This document shows, piece by piece, positions 28,935-38,793 of a DNA stretch of 64,000 nucleotides. Location: assembly GCA_018823835.1 (NCBI GenBank), contig JAHJHT010000013.1:682001-746000 (forward strand), in the 5' to 3' direction. The DNA is from Alphaproteobacteria bacterium (GTDB taxonomy: Bacteria > Pseudomonadota > Alphaproteobacteria > Rhizobiales > Rhizobiaceae). Under the pieces are notes generated by a model, which saw only the letters and a list, made by a program, of their open reading frames with translations, was not told where the DNA came from and ran no database searches. The position numbers were made by a program, and so were the translations under genes. Positions within the stretch are counted from its first letter, which is position 1. Each line of letters opens with the position of its first letter.

Positions 28935-30488
28935 CTATGCGTCTTGCGCTTCGGGTTCGACGTAGCGCGGGAAGATGCCCGCCGGGGCCGGAAGCGGCGT
29001 GCCGGAGACCAGTGCGTTCGCGGCATCGACATGGGCGAAGTCGCGCCGGTCGGCCGGTATCGCCAGCAGGTCGAGCAGCCTGGCCGAGGATTGCGGCATG
29101 TAGGGCTGGCACAGGATGCCGACGCGCCGCAGGATCTCGGCCGTGGTCCAGAGCACGGTTTCCATGCGCGCGGGATCGGTCTTCTTCAGCGCCCAGGGCT
29201 CCTGGCCGGCGAAGTACCGGTTGGCGTCGGCGACGACCGCGAAGATGGCCGAGAGCCCCTGGTGGATCGCCTGCTCGGCCATGGCCGCGCGTGCCGTCTC
29301 GAGCGCGGCGAGCGCCTGGTCGAGGATCGCGGTGTCTGCAGCCGCCGGCTCGCCCCTGCCCGGCACGACGCCGCCGCAGTTCTTGGCGATCATCGACAGC
29401 GAGCGCTGCGCCAGATTGCCGAGGTCGTTGGCGAGATCGGCGTTTGTCCGGTTGACGATTGCCTCGTGATTGTAGCTGCCGTCCTGGCCGAAGGAGACCT
29501 CGCGCAGGAAGAAGTAGCGCACCTGGTCGAGTCCGTAATGGTCAATCATCGTGAAGGGATCGACGACATTGCCGACCGACTTCGACATCTTCTCGCCGCG
29601 GTTGAACAGGAAGCCGTGCGCGAAGACGCGCTTCGGCAGCTCGACACCGGCCGACAGCAGGAAGGCCGGCCAGTAGACGGCATGGAAGCGGATGATGTCC
29701 TTGCCGATGACATGGACATTGGCAGGCCAGAATGCCCATTTCTCAGCATTTTCATCGGGATAGCCGGCGGCGGTGATGTAGTTCGTAAGGGCGTCGACCC
29801 AGACATACATGACGTGCTTTTCGTTGCCCGGCACCGGTACACCCCATTTGAACGTGGTGCGCGAGATGGACAGGTCCTTCAGCCCGGACTTCACGAAGCT
29901 CAGGATCTCGTTGCGCCGCTCCTGCGGGCCGATGAAATCGGGCTGCTTCTCGTAGAGTTCCAGAAGGCGGTCCTGATAGGCCGAGAGACGGAAGAAGTAG
30001 CTCTCTTCCTCGTTCCATTCGACCGGCGAGCCGAGCGGCTCGCGCCGCACGCCGTCTTCGCCGAGCGTCGTTTCGCCCTCATCGAAATAGGCCTCCTGGC
30101 GCACCGAATACCAGCCGCTGTAGCGGTCGAGATAGATGTCGCCGCTGGCGGCCATGCGCTCCCACAGCGCCTGGCAGGCCTCGTGGTGGCGCTTCTCGGT
30201 GGTGCGGATGAAGACGTCGTTCGAGGCGCCGACAGCTTCGAGCATGGAGCGGAAGATCGCCGAGTTGCGGTCGGCGAGTTCGAGCGGCGTTACCCCCTCG
30301 GCCTCGGCGGTCTGCTGCATCTTCAGGCCGTGCTCGTCAGTGCCGGACACGAAGAACACGTCCTTGCCGTCGAGCCGATGGAAGCGCGCCAGCGCGTCGC
30401 AGGCGATGACGTTGTAGGCGTGGCCGATATGCGGCTTGCCGTTCGGATAGAAGATCGGCGTGGTGAGATAGAATTTTTCGCGGGACAT
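28935..30488 (-). CDS. metG: Methionyl-tRNA synthetase
   Basis: Charges tRNA(Met) with methionine. The 517-residue form lacks the C-terminal tRNA-binding domain found in E. coli, as is normal in alphaproteobacteria. The HIGH motif appears as HIGHAYN (about 20-26) and the KMSKS motif as [10 protein letters not shown] (about 300). The Cys-rich zinc insertion of the longer form is not visible. The gene lies between holB and tatD in a conserved rhizobial series, 85 bases after holB. Confidence 0.96.
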   Translation of the reverse strand: MSREKFYLTTPIFYPNGKPHIGHAYNVIACDALARFHRLDGKDVFFVSGTDEHGLKMQQTAEAEGVTPLELADRNSAIFRSMLEAVGASNDVFIRTTEKRHHEACQALWERMAASGDIYLDRYSGWYSVRQEAYFDEGETTLGEDGVRREPLGSPVEWNEEESYFFRLSAYQDRLLELYEKQPDFIGPQERRNEILSFVKSGLKDLSISRTTFKWGVPVPGNEKHVMYVWVDALTNYITAAGYPDENAEKWAFWPANVHVIGKDIIRFHAVYWPAFLLSAGVELPKRVFAHGFLFNRGEKMSKSVGNVVDPFTMIDHYGLDQVRYFFLREVSFGQDGSYNHEAIVNRTNADLANDLGNLAQRSLSMIAKNCGGVVPGRGEPAAADTAILDQALAALETARAAMAEQAIHQGLSAIFAVVADANRYFAGQEPWALKKTDPARMETVLWTTAEILRRVGILCQPYMPQSSARLLDLLAIPADRRDFAHVDAANALVSGTPLPAPAGIFPRYVEPEAQDA

Positions 30489-30573
30489 GGAAAAGGCCGT
30501 TCTGAAATACAGACAATCGTTGGCGGGAGATAGCGCATCAGGATGGCCAAGACCATCCCGAAGCAGAGAAGCG

Positions 30574-31626
30574 TCACATTCGAAACGTCTCTTGCAGCCT
30601 GGCGATCGTGTTCAATGCGTGCTGCTTGCGGTCGAGATTGTAGGTCTCGGCCTCATCGATCGCAACGCGTGTTTCCTGCCAGCCTTCCGATAGACGGCTA
30701 GCGGCCTCCGTGTCGCCGCTGAGGGCGGCAGCGCTCGCCGCCTCGGCCAGCATGTCGAGCGCCTGGCGGTTGAAGATGTCGAACTGCATGGACTTATCGC
30801 GGCCGCTGACCGCGTCGGCGAGACGATGGGCGAGAGCGACGTCGAGGTTGCGCGCGCGCACCGTGCGGTCGATGGTCTCGGCGATCTCGATGCCGCCATA
30901 GCGCGTCAGGATGACCGCCGCGCGCACGCTTCCCCCTGCCCGGTCGCGCAGCGCCTGACGTGAAGCTGCGTCTTCGGGCGGTGGCGGATCGAAGGCGCCG
31001 AGGGCAGAAATCAGCTCGTCAGTCGACAGCGGCTGCAGCCGCACCACCTGGCAGCGCGAGCGGATGGTCGGCAGCAACGCACCGACGGAATGGGCGATCA
31101 GGACGAAGACGGTGCGCGTCGGCGGTTCCTCGAGGTTCTTCAGGAGTGCGTTGGCCGCATTGGTGTTCATGTCGTCGGCCGGGTCGACGATGACGACGCG
31201 GTAGCCGCCGTCGTGAGAGGTCATTGACAGGAAACGGTTGACCCGGCGAATCTCCTCGACCGTGACGGCGGTCTTGAAGCCCTTGGTCTTGTCGTTGGCG
31301 GGGCGCGTCAGGTGCAGGACCGAGGGATGCGCACCGATCGCGACCTGGCGAAACAGCGACGAGGCCGGATCCGGCTCGACCAGCTGCGCGGGTGCGTCGG
31401 CAGCTTTCGGAAACTTCAGCAGGTGATGGGCGAGATGAAAGGCCAGCGTCGCCTTGCCGACGCCCTCGGGACCGGCCAGCAGCAAGGCATGCGGCAGCTT
31501 GTTGGCGCGGTAGGCGCCTGCGAGCATCGCCGTGGCCTGCGCGTGGCCGAAGAGGTGCGGGTTCTCGGACGGTTCGGGAACCTCTTCCAGCGTGTCGTGC
31601 TGTTCCGGTGCTATACGCTCGAACAT
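30574..31626 (-). CDS. holB: DNA polymerase III delta' subunit
   Basis: Part of the clamp loader that places the beta clamp on DNA. The 350-residue product has the P-loop-like [19 protein letters not shown] (about 47-65), the [22 protein letters not shown] box and the sensor SRCQVVRL. The clustered zinc-binding cysteines of the bacterial family are missing, as usual for alphaproteobacterial delta'. It overlaps the tmk stop region by one base. Conserved order tmk-holB-metG-tatD. Confidence 0.93.
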   Translation of the reverse strand: MFERIAPEQHDTLEEVPEPSENPHLFGHAQATAMLAGAYRANKLPHALLLAGPEGVGKATLAFHLAHHLLKFPKAADAPAQLVEPDPASSLFRQVAIGAHPSVLHLTRPANDKTKGFKTAVTVEEIRRVNRFLSMTSHDGGYRVVIVDPADDMNTNAANALLKNLEEPPTRTVFVLIAHSVGALLPTIRSRCQVVRLQPLSTDELISALGAFDPPPPEDAASRQALRDRAGGSVRAAVILTRYGGIEIAETIDRTVRARNLDVALAHRLADAVSGRDKSMQFDIFNRQALDMLAEAASAAALSGDTEAASRLSEGWQETRVAIDEAETYNLDRKQHALNTIARLQETFRM

Positions 31627-32297
31627 CAGGCGCCTTTCGCCCTGCCCGCCGTCGCCTTGGTCCGCGCCTCGAGCCCGGCAAAGACCGCGGCGGTGACCAG
31701 GTTTTCAACCGAATCGACATTGCCCGAGGCGTCGATGACGATGCAGCGGTCGGGCTCCTTCTCGGCAATGTCGAGGAAGGCGCGGCGGCGGCGCTGGTGG
31801 ATGTCGATATCCTCCTTCTCGAATCGGTCGGCCTGGCCTGCACCGCGGCGGCTGCTGGCGCGCTTGAGACCCTCGACCGGGTCGATGTCGAAGATGAGGG
31901 TCATGTCAGGCATCATACCGTTTATGGCGACCCGCTCCATCTCCTGCATGTAGGCCGGATCAAGATTTCCCGCACCTCCCTGGTAGACGCGCGACGAATC
32001 GAGGAAGCGGTCGCACAGCACGATCTTGCCCGACTGGACGGCCGGCCGGATGACCTGCTCGACGTGGTCGGAGCGGGCGGCAGCGAAGAGCAGCGCCTCC
32101 ATCTCGGGACCGAAGGGTTCGGCGGCGCCAGACAGGATCACGTGGCGAATGGCCTCCGCCCCCGGCGAACCGCCGGGTTCGCGGGTGACGAGCAGCTTGT
32201 AGCCCTTGGCACGCAGTTTCTCGGCGAGCAGACGAATCTGCGTCGACTTGCCGGCGCCCTCTCCGCCTTCGAAAGTGATGAAAAAGCCGCGCGCCAA
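31626..32297 (-). CDS. tmk: Thymidylate kinase
   Basis: Phosphorylates dTMP to dTDP. The 223-residue product has the P-loop [11 protein letters not shown] (about 9-19), the DR[FY] motif in [16 protein letters not shown] (about 95-110) and a LID region with [11 protein letters not shown]. Length and motifs are normal. It shares its end by one base with the holB start and follows the D-Ala-D-Ala carboxypeptidase gene by 106 bases. Confidence 0.95.
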   Translation of the reverse strand: MARGFFITFEGGEGAGKSTQIRLLAEKLRAKGYKLLVTREPGGSPGAEAIRHVILSGAAEPFGPEMEALLFAAARSDHVEQVIRPAVQSGKIVLCDRFLDSSRVYQGGAGNLDPAYMQEMERVAINGMMPDMTLIFDIDPVEGLKRASSRRGAGQADRFEKEDIDIHQRRRRAFLDIAEKEPDRCIVIDASGNVDSVENLVTAAVFAGLEARTKATAGRAKGA

Positions 32298-32403
32298 ATC
32301 CGCCAGTCCGTGTCAGGGCAGCCGACAGGGCTGCCGCTCATGCCTTAGCGCAATGCACGCCGCGATGAAATCGATTCCGGAAGCGGCGTCTGAAATGCCG
32401 TCC

Positions 32404-33570
32404 TCATCGCAGCCAGCCGACGAGAAGTTCGCCCATCGCGTCGAGCGCGCGTTGCTGCAGCGTCCCGAGCTTGACGGTCTCGGCCGCGTAGAGCGGCGTC
32501 TCCTGGCTCATCGCGTCGCCGATCCAGACCCGCAGCACGCCGACCGGGGTGCCCTCCTCCACCGGCGCCGTCAGCGGCCCGCGGTAGACTATTCGGGCCA
32601 CCAGCCGGTTGGTGTTGGTCAGCGGGATGAAGATGCTGATCGGGCCGGCGGCCTTGAGGGCCACGCCCGACTTCTCGCCGCCGAAGACCTGGGCTTCTCC
32701 GATGATCTCGTCCTCGCCGAACAGCTTCGTCCGCTCGAATGCGCGCAGTCCCCATTCCAGCATCTTGCGCGCCTCGTCGGCACGCTCCTGCTCGCCGGAC
32801 AAGCCGCTCATGGCGAGGAACAGCCGGTTGCCGCCGCGGTTGATCGAGCCGACGATGGCGTAGCCGGACGCCTCGGTGTAGCCGGTCTTCATGCCATCGG
32901 CGCCGATGTCCATGGCGAGCAGCGGGTTGCGGTTCGGCTGCTTGATCTTGTTCCACTCGAACTCGCGGATCGAGTAGTACTTGTAGTATTCCGGGTATTC
33001 CTTCCAGATATGGCGCCCGAGCATGGCGAGCTCGCGCATGGTCACGACCTGGCCTTCGGCCGGCAGGCCGTTGGAGTTCTTGAAGACGGACTGGGTCAGC
33101 CCGATCTCGCGCGCCCGCTCCGTCATCAGCTTGGCGAAATTTTCCTCCGAGCCGGCCATGCCTTCGGCCAGCACGATGCAGCCGTCATTGGCAGAGTGGA
33201 CGATGACGCCCTTGATCAGGTCCTCGACGCGGATCGACGACTTGACCTTGGCAAACATGGTCGAACCACCGGCCTTGGCGCCGCCCGTGCGCCAGGCGTT
33301 CTCGCTGACGGTGAACTCGTCGTCGAGCGTCAGGCGGCCGACCTTGAGGGCGTGAAACACGACTTCCATGGTCATCAGCTTGGCGAGCGAGGCCGGCGGA
33401 ATGAGCTTGTCGGCGTCCTTGGAGAACAGGATCGTGCCGGTCTCGGCGTCGATCATCACCGCCTGCTTGGCGCGGGTATCGTAGAGCTGCGACTGCGCGC
33501 TCGCCGGCGCCATGGCGAGAGCCAGCCAGGCGAGCATTGCGAAGACCAGGGTAGAGCCGCGAAGAATCAT
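32404..33570 (-). CDS. D-alanyl-D-alanine carboxypeptidase (PBP5/6 type, DacA/DacF-like)
   Basis: A periplasmic penicillin-binding protein that trims the last D-Ala from peptidoglycan stems. The 388-residue product has a signal peptide (about 1-26, ending ASAQS), the three catalytic motifs SLAK (about 60), SAN (about 123) and KTG (about 225), and a C-terminal beta-rich domain with a final amphipathic stretch. I chose the ATG at 33570; a TTG six codons upstream is possible. It follows rlpA and precedes tmk. Confidence 0.92.
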   Translation of the reverse strand: MILRGSTLVFAMLAWLALAMAPASAQSQLYDTRAKQAVMIDAETGTILFSKDADKLIPPASLAKLMTMEVVFHALKVGRLTLDDEFTVSENAWRTGGAKAGGSTMFAKVKSSIRVEDLIKGVIVHSANDGCIVLAEGMAGSEENFAKLMTERAREIGLTQSVFKNSNGLPAEGQVVTMRELAMLGRHIWKEYPEYYKYYSIREFEWNKIKQPNRNPLLAMDIGADGMKTGYTEASGYAIVGSINRGGNRLFLAMSGLSGEQERADEARKMLEWGLRAFERTKLFGEDEIIGEAQVFGGEKSGVALKAAGPISIFIPLTNTNRLVARIVYRGPLTAPVEEGTPVGVLRVWIGDAMSQETPLYAAETVKLGTLQQRALDAMGELLVGWLR

Positions 33571-33683
33571 GGGCACGCCGTCCTGCAAATTGCTGAGGAA
33601 GCGTGGAAACTATCAGGCATGACGCTGCGGGATCAACCGGCGCGTCTCAATTTGGCGTGAGAATTGGCCGAATTCCGGAAGGT

Positions 33684-34871
33684 TCAGTCGCGGACGGTGA
33701 TGGCGTCGGATGCGCCGCTCTGCCAGGCCGACTGCAGCAGGTCGTCGAGCGAGCCGCGGCCGTCTGGGCGCAGATTGACGCCGTACCACAGCGTGCCGTC
33801 GATTTCAGAGGTCTCGATCTCGGTGCGCCCGAATGCCGCCAGGGTCCTGGCCAGTTGCTCGGCTTCCGCCTCGAGGGTGAAGGAGCCGGCCGCGATATAG
33901 GGTTCGGCCGGGGTACCGGGCGCGCCGTCGTTCATCCGCTTCCAGGACCGGACGACGGCGTCGGGTGTGAGACCTTGCGATTCCAGTGCCGCGAATGCCG
34001 TCGAGGCACGCGATGGGGTCGACTGCGCATAGGACAGCGAGGCCATGGCGAAAGGCGCGCCGACGGCATCGGGCGCCGGACGCTCAGGCGCGATGGGACC
34101 GAAGGCGGGAAGAGCAAGGTTGCCGGCGTCGGCCAGTTCGCCCGGGAAAGACACTGCCGAACTGACCGATGCTGTCGGGGTCGGGCCATTCATGGCGATC
34201 ATGACTCCCGTCGGCAGACCGTCCGAAGGATCAGGCGCAACATCGCCCGGCCGATACGAAGCCATCAGATATTCGTCGTCCTGGCCGTCGAGCGGCGCCC
34301 GGCCCATATATTCGACCTTCACCGTGGCAACGCCGGAATGCGTGTAGTCAAGCATTTCCGCGGCGCGCTTCGACAGGTCGATCAGCCGGCCATGCGCGTA
34401 GGGGCCGCGGTCGTTGACGCGGACCACGACGGACGAGCCGTTCTCGGTATTGGTGACGCGGGCATAGCTCGGCAACGGCATCGTCGGATGCGCAGCCGTC
34501 AGGTGCGTCATGTCGTAGATTTCGCCATTGGCGGTGAGCCGGCCGTGGAAGGCATCGCCATACCAGGAGGCCAGCCCGGTCTTGGCGTAATTCTTCTCTT
34601 CCTTGGGATAGTAGACCTTGCCGCGCACCTTGTAGGGCTTGCCGATCTGGTCGCGGCCGCCGCCGCGCGCCAGCCTGGACTGCTTGGTCGAGACGCGCGG
34701 GCTGGCCTTCACGCCATACTCGGTCTCGGAAAAATATTCCTTGGATTTCTTCTTGGGGACGATCATCGACTTGGGCTGCGTCGAAGCGCATGCGGCAAGC
34801 ATGCCGGCTGCCAGTACGATAACAGAAACGGTCGTGGCGCCGCGAAGACGCGTGCGCGCCGAATTCAGCAT
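33684..34871 (-). CDS. rlpA: RlpA-family septal lytic transglycosylase/lipoprotein with SPOR domain
   Basis: RlpA cleaves denuded glycan strands, usually at the septum. The 395-residue product has a lipoprotein signal (lipobox LAAC at about 25-28), a double-psi beta-barrel core (ASWYGDAFHGRLTANGEIYD and VVVRVNDRGPYAHGRLIDLS, about 100-170 and carrying the catalytic Asp and His), a long low-complexity middle and a SPOR-like C-terminus (PYIAAGSFTLEAEAEQLARTLAAFG). An ATG at 34871 with GGGGGA upstream was preferred to a TTG two codons earlier. First gene of the leftward core series. Confidence 0.9.
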   Translation of the reverse strand: MLNSARTRLRGATTVSVIVLAAGMLAACASTQPKSMIVPKKKSKEYFSETEYGVKASPRVSTKQSRLARGGGRDQIGKPYKVRGKVYYPKEEKNYAKTGLASWYGDAFHGRLTANGEIYDMTHLTAAHPTMPLPSYARVTNTENGSSVVVRVNDRGPYAHGRLIDLSKRAAEMLDYTHSGVATVKVEYMGRAPLDGQDDEYLMASYRPGDVAPDPSDGLPTGVMIAMNGPTPTASVSSAVSFPGELADAGNLALPAFGPIAPERPAPDAVGAPFAMASLSYAQSTPSRASTAFAALESQGLTPDAVVRSWKRMNDGAPGTPAEPYIAAGSFTLEAEAEQLARTLAAFGRTEIETSEIDGTLWYGVNLRPDGRGSLDDLLQSAWQSGASDAITVRD

Positions 34872-35169
34872 GTCCAATTGTCCCCCGGCGCGAACCGCAC
34901 CGTCTAGATGGCCTTAGAGCCCCCTGCCCTTATGCCCGAGAATTCATTATCAGGCTATTAACCGACTATGTTCGGAACCGGGCAGGAATGTGGCAACTTC
35001 CGAGCCAGTGACGGAACCCCCGGAATCCCGCGGCGCACCTCGTTCGAGCAGAATGCGCCAGGCAGCGGAAACCCGCAATTCCCGCTCCGAAAGTATGCCG
35101 CAAGGCTTTGGCTGCAGAATCAATGCGACCCGTGGCACGGCCCGTGGGTGGAACATGCGGAGGCGCGAA
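34872..35169. other. Intergenic region between rlpA and the small Cys-repeat gene
   Basis: 298 bases between divergent genes. No coding frame or hairpin of note was seen. It must hold the promoters for both the rlpA operon and the small secreted protein gene, but I could not assign specific -35/-10 elements with confidence. Confidence 0.5.
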
Positions 35170-35397
35170 ATGCGCGACTTGATCCGGGGATTTTCAGTGC
35201 TGATCGTTTTCGCTCTCGGCGGGCCGGCCGGGATGGCACATGCCCAGTCCGAATGCATGGGCGAAAACTGCGAAACGGCGCAGGACGAGGCGGTGGTCGA
35301 ATGCAAGGGGCAGGATTGCGCCCTGCCCGGCCAGACGGCGCCGGTCGAGGAATGCGGGGGGCAGGATTGCAAGCCGGTGCCGGCCGACCAGAATTGA
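35170..35397 (+). CDS. Small secreted protein with three CxGx(D/N)C repeats (unknown function)
   Basis: Not recognised. The 75-residue product starts with a signal peptide (about 1-24, cleaved near AHAQ), followed by about 50 residues with three repeats of the pattern E-C-x-G-[EQ]-[ND]-C: ECMGENC, ECKGQDC and ECGGQDC. The spaced cysteine pairs could bind metal or form disulfides in the periplasm. GGAGG stands 7 bases before the ATG chosen; a longer frame upstream has no signal peptide. It sits alone between rlpA and tRNA-Ser. Confidence 0.55.
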   Translation: MRDLIRGFSVLIVFALGGPAGMAHAQSECMGENCETAQDEAVVECKGQDCALPGQTAPVEECGGQDCKPVPADQN

Positions 35398-35557
35398 GGC
35401 GCCTCGCGGCGGCATGCCTTGCGGCCATCCGCCGCCCGCGCGGCCATGCGGACGGTGCTGCGGGCCGGTTGACTTGCAGCCACGGAGCACCCTAGAGGAA
35501 GAAAGCCAACGTCTCGCCGCGGCCCATAACCGCCGATGGCCATCATGGCGTTGACCT

Positions 35558-35647
35558 GGAGGGATGGCCGAGCGGTTTAAGGCACCGGTCTTGAAAACCG
35601 GCGTGGGTGCAAGCTCACCGTGGGTTCGAATCCCACTCCCTCCGCCA
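35558..35647 (+). tRNA. tRNA-Ser (anticodon TGA)
   Basis: Acceptor arms GGAGGGA and TCCCTCC pair fully, followed by the discriminator G and an encoded CCA. The anticodon loop CTTGAAA gives TGA and is closed by a perfect ACCGG/CCGGT-like stem. A long variable arm and GGTTCGAATCC T loop are present. The 90-base size with a long variable arm is normal for serine tRNA. It marks the border between the core region and the catabolic block to its right. Confidence 0.97.
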
Positions 35648-35779
35648 GAACGTAACCGACATCAATCACTTGTCGGCAAAATTGCGACTGCGCCGAACGG
35701 ATGCCATAACCAACGATCCAAAGCCCCTGGCGGTTGTCGCTCCGCCGGATGAACGGTTTGCTAGGGCTCCAAGACTTAC

Positions 35780-36433
35780 CTACGTAGTTGAACCTGCAGC
35801 GTCCGAGCTTCCTGATCGTGAGCGGCTCAGTGCGGAAACGATGTCCGCTCCACCAAGAAGGTCGGCATATTTTTGCCCCATGTCGAACAGATTGGCCTCA
35901 TGCGGGCCGATGGCGCGATCGCCGACACAGTCGCTGGCTACCGTGACGCGGTAGTTCATGCTCATCGCGTCGATGGCGCTGGCGCGGATGCAGCCCGAAG
36001 TGGTGCAGCCGGCAAGGACGATGGAATCGATACCCTGACCGATGAAATGCGCTGCCAGATGCGTTCCGAAGAAGGCCGATGCCTGGGTCTTGCGGATCAC
36101 CAGTTCGCCCGCCCGCGGCGCCAGCGCATCGACGATCTGACTGGCATGTGCCTTCTCGGTCAGATCGCGCAGCCGCGGCACCTTCATGCACCAGATGCCG
36201 GTGTCTGCGCCGTCATCTGCGTAGACAATGCGGGTGAAGACGACCGGCAGGCTCGCTTCGCGGAAGAAAGTGAGCAAGGGTTTCGTGGCGGCAACTGCAT
36301 CCGGAATGTTGCCGCCTCCGAGAATCTCGGGATTGGTGAAGCCGTTGACGAAATCGACGACCAGGAGCGCCGGCGAACGGCCCAGCCCGACCTTCTGGCC
36401 GAACTGCTGCTTCTGATACACAACATCATTCAT
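35780..36433 (-). CDS. Isochorismatase-fold cysteine hydrolase, N-carbamoylsarcosine amidase-like
   Basis: A cysteine hydrolase of the isochorismatase superfamily. The 217-residue product has the triad positions Asp27 (LLVVDF), Lys115 (VIRKTQASAFFGT) and Cys148 in AGCTTSGCIRASAIDAM. The GCTTSGC motif and the SDCVGDRAIGPHEANLFDM stretch resemble N-carbamoylsarcosine amidohydrolase, which splits N-carbamoylsarcosine to sarcosine, ammonia and CO2; maleamate amidase is the alternative. It overlaps the G3E GTPase stop by 8 bases, so the two are co-transcribed. HyuA/HyuB further right could supply its substrate. Confidence 0.8.
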   Translation of the reverse strand: MNDVVYQKQQFGQKVGLGRSPALLVVDFVNGFTNPEILGGGNIPDAVAATKPLLTFFREASLPVVFTRIVYADDGADTGIWCMKVPRLRDLTEKAHASQIVDALAPRAGELVIRKTQASAFFGTHLAAHFIGQGIDSIVLAGCTTSGCIRASAIDAMSMNYRVTVASDCVGDRAIGPHEANLFDMGQKYADLLGGADIVSALSRSRSGSSDAAGSTT

Positions 36434-37442
36434 TGTCTGACCCTCCTGCCCTGTCAGCGCTCACTCCGGAAAAATGGCGGAGCGACCGGATGAGTGCAGT
36501 TTCCGTGAAGCCGCGCCCGATGAAGACCAGACTGCTCTTTGGGTTGTCTGCGTCCTCACCATTGTTCGGCAACATCTCCGGGGACTGAACAATGCGCCTT
36601 ACGCTCTGCAGCAGAAGCCGGCCGGCCGGCGTGCGCATCACGCCTTTGACCCGCAAGATGTCGTCTCCGCGGGCATGAATCAGCGCACTCAGCCAGACGC
36701 TGAAAGCTGTCCAGTCTATCTCGTCGCCGATATCGATCTTCAGTGCCCTGATCGGCGCGCTGCCGGCAGCGTCGCCGGGATCGGCCAGCGTCTCCGGGAC
36801 CGCGCCGGCGTGTTTGGGCAATGCGGCGTCGGTCCCCTTCACGGCGCCGGAGACCGTCGCGCCCGGATTGATCTGCCGCAGCGTGGCGAGCAGCCTCGCG
36901 AGTTCGCCGGGGTCGGCCTGATCGACCTTGGTCACCACCAGACGGTCGGCAAGTTCCATCTGCCGTCGGCCCAGCGCCTCCTCGCGGATGTGGCGCAGTC
37001 CGTAGACGCCATCGACGGCAACGACGATCTCGGCGATGACGATATGATGGACCAGCATGGGATCGGCGCGGATGGCCTCGACGATCGGTGCAGGATCCGC
37101 CAACCCACTGGTTTCCAGAACAATCCGGTCGAGCGAAGGTTCTCCCGCCGCACGGCTTACGCGTCGGTCGCATACCGAGCGCAACAGTGCGATCAGCCCG
37201 TCCTTGGCTTCGCAACAGGCGCAGCCGCCGGCAAGTACGGCGAGTGCCGCCGACTGCCCCAGAAGCGCATCGTCGACCGCCGTCTCGGCTGCCTCGTTGA
37301 CGATGACGAATGCGTCCGAAAGCGCTCCGTCATGCAACTGGTGGCGGAGCCAGGTCGTCTTGCCGGAGCCGAGAAAGCCGCCGAGCACGGTGAGCCGCAT
37401 CCGCTTGTCGGAAGGGTCGCTCGCCTCGCTGCCGGCGGCCAT
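36426..37442 (-). CDS. G3E (CobW/COG0523) family GTPase
   Basis: G3E GTPases help deliver metals (zinc, cobalt, nickel or iron) to enzymes. The 338-residue product has Walker A GGFLGSGKTT (about 21-30), the metal-binding GGCACC motif (Cys74, Cys76, Cys77), Walker B-like ETSGLADP and the nucleotide-specificity motif VVTKVDQA, plus a CobW C-terminal domain. It starts 5 bases after the small CxxC gene stop and overlaps the cysteine hydrolase gene by 8 bases. Position next to a metal-dependent-hydrolase gene suggests it loads that enzyme; inference. Confidence 0.85.
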   Translation of the reverse strand: MAAGSEASDPSDKRMRLTVLGGFLGSGKTTWLRHQLHDGALSDAFVIVNEAAETAVDDALLGQSAALAVLAGGCACCEAKDGLIALLRSVCDRRVSRAAGEPSLDRIVLETSGLADPAPIVEAIRADPMLVHHIVIAEIVVAVDGVYGLRHIREEALGRRQMELADRLVVTKVDQADPGELARLLATLRQINPGATVSGAVKGTDAALPKHAGAVPETLADPGDAAGSAPIRALKIDIGDEIDWTAFSVWLSALIHARGDDILRVKGVMRTPAGRLLLQSVRRIVQSPEMLPNNGEDADNPKSSLVFIGRGFTETALIRSLRHFSGVSADRAGGSDNE

Positions 37443-37447
37443 GGCGG

Positions 37448-37744
37448 TCAGACGTCGTCGCCGACGATGCGGGGATCGAGCGGGTCGATGGCCGCGCCGG
37501 ACAGCCGTTCGGCCTCCGCCCAGACTTCCTCGAGATCGCGCACGATGGTGATGTTGCCCGACAGGGTGCCGAGCTGAATGCCCGGAACCTGCGCGCCGTC
37601 ATGCGCGGTCAGCCCGTAGGCAGGCAGGATCGACTGCAGCACCTGGGCACGCCGGAACCGGGCGCGCAGACGATCGTGCGGTGTGTCAGTCCCCGCCTCG
37701 GTCCAGTGCCCCGGCGCCGCCGGGAAACCACAGCTTGAGCACAT
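37448..37744 (-). CDS. Small CxxC protein of unknown function next to a G3E GTPase
   Basis: Not recognised. The 98-residue product begins MCSSCGFPAAPGHW, so a CxxC pair lies at positions 2 and 5, a likely metal site, followed by an Arg-rich segment and a compact C-terminal part (IQLGTLSGNITIVRDLEEVWAEAE), ending with IDPLDPRIV. No signal peptide or membrane segment. An upstream in-frame ATG exists but lacks the conserved-looking start and overlaps nothing useful. It lies 5 bases before the GTPase and 68 bases after the imidase-like gene, so the set looks like one operon. A metal relay partner of the GTPase is a guess. Confidence 0.6.
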   Translation of the reverse strand: MCSSCGFPAAPGHWTEAGTDTPHDRLRARFRRAQVLQSILPAYGLTAHDGAQVPGIQLGTLSGNITIVRDLEEVWAEAERLSGAAIDPLDPRIVGDDV

Positions 37745-37812
37745 TATGCGGTTCCCTTGCTGCCGGCCGCGAGGTTCTCGCGGCCGGGCTGTCGTTGCGA
37801 ACGCACAGGCGT

Positions 37813-38718
37813 TCAGATGACTTCCGGACGCGCGCCGCCGGAGAACGGGAAGCGCTTGCGGAAATCCGATGCGATTTCCTCGAACGTCATCCACTTCACG
37901 CCGTCATGCTTGTTGATGTGCTCGATCAGCCGCTCCAGCATGAGCAGCACCTGCGGCCGGCCGCTGACGTCGGGATGGATGGTGAACGGGAACACCGCGT
38001 AGTCCATTTCGCGATAGATCCAGTCGAACTGGTCGCGCCACATCTCCTCGATGTCGCGCGGATTGACGAAGCCATGGCTGTTGGGGGCCTTCTTCATGAA
38101 CATCATGGGCGGCAGGTCGTCGACATACCAGTTGGCGCCGATCTCGACGAGATCGATTTCCTTGCCATGCTTGAGCGGATGCATCCACTCCTCTGCCTTC
38201 TTGGAATAGTCGATGACGTTCCAGGAGTCCCCAACGCGGGCGTAGAATGGCTGGAAGTCGCGGTAGCCCTGGCTATGGTCGTATTCGAAGCCGTATTTCT
38301 GCAGCAGGGCTGCAGTAGCCGCGGACATCTCCCACCAAGGAGCGACATAGCCACGGGGCTTGCGGCCCGAAAGCTTCTCGATCAACTCGATGCTCTTTAC
38401 CAGCACCGCCTCTTCCTGGGTCGGCGTCATCGCCACTGGGTTCTCGTGCAGATAACCGTGCGCGCCGATCTCGTGCCCCTGGTCGACGATCATTTTGCAC
38501 TGGTCAGGAAACGTCTCGAGCGAATGGCCCGGGATGAAGAAGCTGGTCTTCAGATCGTATTTCTTGAAAAGATTGAGAAGCCGAGGGACGCCAACTTCGC
38601 TGGCGAAAATGCCGCGCTGGATGTCCGACGGCGAGTCGCCGCCGCCATATGATCCGATCCAGCCGGCGACGGAATCGATGTCCGTGCCGAATGCGCAGAT
38701 GATTTCTTTCTTAGCCAA
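37813..38718 (-). CDS. Polysaccharide-deacetylase-fold hydrolase (PuuE allantoinase / cyclic imidase type)
   Basis: A NodB-fold hydrolase. The 301-residue product has the motif-1 site FGTDIDS (Asp13, Asp15), [13 protein letters not shown] (His82, His87, His91), and a PWWEMS segment, all placed as in this fold. The fold is also used by PuuE allantoinase and by cyclic imide hydrolase; the neighbouring dihydropyrimidinase, N-carbamoyl hydrolase and amidase genes favour ring-opening of a cyclic imide or ureide over polysaccharide work. I chose a TTG start because GGGGAGA lies 9 bases upstream; an ATG 22 codons earlier adds an unrelated lead. First gene of the operon with the CxxC protein. Confidence 0.78.
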   Translation of the reverse strand: MAKKEIICAFGTDIDSVAGWIGSYGGGDSPSDIQRGIFASEVGVPRLLNLFKKYDLKTSFFIPGHSLETFPDQCKMIVDQGHEIGAHGYLHENPVAMTPTQEEAVLVKSIELIEKLSGRKPRGYVAPWWEMSAATAALLQKYGFEYDHSQGYRDFQPFYARVGDSWNVIDYSKKAEEWMHPLKHGKEIDLVEIGANWYVDDLPPMMFMKKAPNSHGFVNPRDIEEMWRDQFDWIYREMDYAVFPFTIHPDVSGRPQVLLMLERLIEHINKHDGVKWMTFEEIASDFRKRFPFSGGARPEVI

Positions 38719-38793
38719 TTTCAGATCTCCCCTTCTGGCCACTACAGCGGCATGTTGAATTCTTGATCCACTAGATTGGAACATGGGCTCATT

